NCBI GenBank assembly: GCA_034336665.1
Contig: CM067572.1
Span: 5,262,286-5,326,285, forward strand
DNA: 64,000 bases
Direction of reading: 5' to 3'
From: Luscinia megarhynchos
Lineage: Eukaryota; Chordata; Aves; Passeriformes; Turdidae
Part shown: in pieces, positions 62,686 to 64,000 of the stretch
Layout of the letters: each line of letters opens with the position of its first letter
Position numbering within the stretch: the first letter of the stretch is position 1
Translations under genes and position numbers: made by a program
The notes under the pieces: generated by a model
The model's database searches: none
What the model was told of the DNA's origin: nothing
Seen by the model: only the letters and a program-made list of their open reading frames with translations

Positions 62686-64000
62686 GTTGCCCTTCTGTTT
62701 GGAAGATTAATTGGGTTATTTCAGTCACAGGAAAGTTGCCAGCTCGTGTAAAAATGGGAGGAGAGGGGACACAAATTCTAACAGCTATTGATTAATAACA
62801 GATGTATATTCAACGGGATGGAAGATAAACTGCTCTTTCCAGGGATTTGATGGATAGGTGTTTGCTCCTCAGTTTCCTGGGGAACACTTGCAGCCATTCT
62901 GTTGGGCTGCTGAAGGTGTTACCTAATGAATTTCCATTTATTGCATGATAGCAAGCATTGATCAGGTCTCTGCTTCCAGTCAAGCCCCTGCTCCTGCTGC
63001 TGCCTCTGCCAGCCTTCCTCCAGTAGCAAATAACAGCTTCCAAATACTGTTTTTCCCTGTTTCTTTTCTTATTCCTTTTTAGCTATTAAGGACTGACTTG
63101 AAATGTACATTCCTAGAAAAGATCAAATCCTAGAAAAATCAGCCCAAAAGAACATGCTGTCTTTATCAATTACTTTGTTTAATGTGTAAAGTGTCCAGCA
63201 GAGTGTATAATCCAGTGTTTTGGTCAATTAGTAAATCAATATAATCCAAAGCAGATTTATAAACTGCACACAGACAACCTGGGGAACGGGGTCTTTACAG
63301 CTGATAGCATCAGCCAGCATGTCTGAAGTTAAAATGACAAAAGGGCTGGGGAGAGAGGCACTAAATGCTGGATTGCTTTGTAATGCCACTGTGAATAAAA
63401 GGCTGCTTTTATACACAACGTGAGGAAAAAGCATCCTGGCCTGCTGTAGGGCTTTTGTGCCTGTGTGTGGATAGATGGATCCCTCTGCTAGGCAGAGCAC
63501 AGGGACAATGCAGAGAAGCAAAAGAGGTTGACAGAGGAAGTAGCAGGGAACTTCATGAAACAGCAATTCCTAATCCACTTGCAGAGCTATCCTGAAGTGT
63601 TGCAAATGCTCTCTGCACATCATGCACCATAGAAGTGGTTCAGGTTTTTGTTCTCCTCTGTCATTTGCATTGTGCTTTTTGTCTTGTAAAATTAATGGTT
63701 GACATTGGTTTTGCGGGGATTTGAGCTGTGTTCGTCTTTGGATGAAATCTGGATTTATTTTTAAAGATTCCCTGTCACATTTTATCCCTGCAAGTGTCCT
63801 GGTATTTCTCTTGAATTTCACACTGGGAATCATATACAACTGCATTTCAGTCCTGCTGCAGACTTACTTGAAGGCCACAGCACTTGAAATTTACTGAGCT
63901 ATCAGGAACTGTATAGTACTGTTCAGGTGGAGCTTAATTTTTTGATGGATTGACAGGCCTTTTTTTGGTTGTTATCAACAGCAGTTGAAATAAAATGAGT
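62686..64000. other. Non-coding DNA to the window edge
   Basis: No gene is supported. Minus-strand frames of 77-112 codons are present without recognisable domains. I see no named repeat. Confidence 0.5.

Overview
This window looks like gene-poor nuclear DNA from a bird, most likely lying between genes or inside a very large intron. The best evidence is five degraded copies of the CR1 retrotransposon 3' end. They carry the conserved avian CR1 tail (a motif reading GGTCCCTTCCAACCCAAACC) and end in short ATTCTATG-like repeats instead of a poly(A) tail. CpG is scarce overall, AT-rich stretches and homopolymers are common, and known repeats are sparse, all of which fits an avian genome. I cannot name the species, chromosome or host gene.

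Layout. 1-113 is a long, almost fully self-complementary hairpin with perfect 17-bp terminal arms. 2425-2520 holds a fragment resembling the start of an avian LTR. Single-copy DNA follows, interrupted by the CR1 copies: 8090-8482 (+), 23397-23502 (-), 50597-50707 (+), 51225-51350 (-) and 61909-62003 (-). A TG...CA-bounded LTR-like segment lies at 29932-30238. The only marked CpG cluster is near the middle, about 36370-37005. It contains paired TCF/LEF-type motifs and a short ATG frame ending at a good splice donor, so it is the best candidate for a promoter or first exon. A young tandem duplication of 249 bp, with one difference between copies, lies at 60887-61384. Other compact structures are a 15-bp-arm hairpin at 24035-24080 and a palindrome framed by 7-bp direct repeats at 51792-51820.

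No protein-coding gene, tRNA, rRNA or CRISPR array can be supported. Every open frame is short (at most about 160 codons), none resembles a family I recognise, and the longest look like chance frames. Several AT-rich stretches dense in homeodomain, POU or E-box-like motifs look like conserved regulatory DNA by texture only; without an alignment that remains inference. I found no clear new biological system. The strongest leads are the 113-nt hairpin, the CpG cluster with its candidate exon, and the recent tandem duplication.
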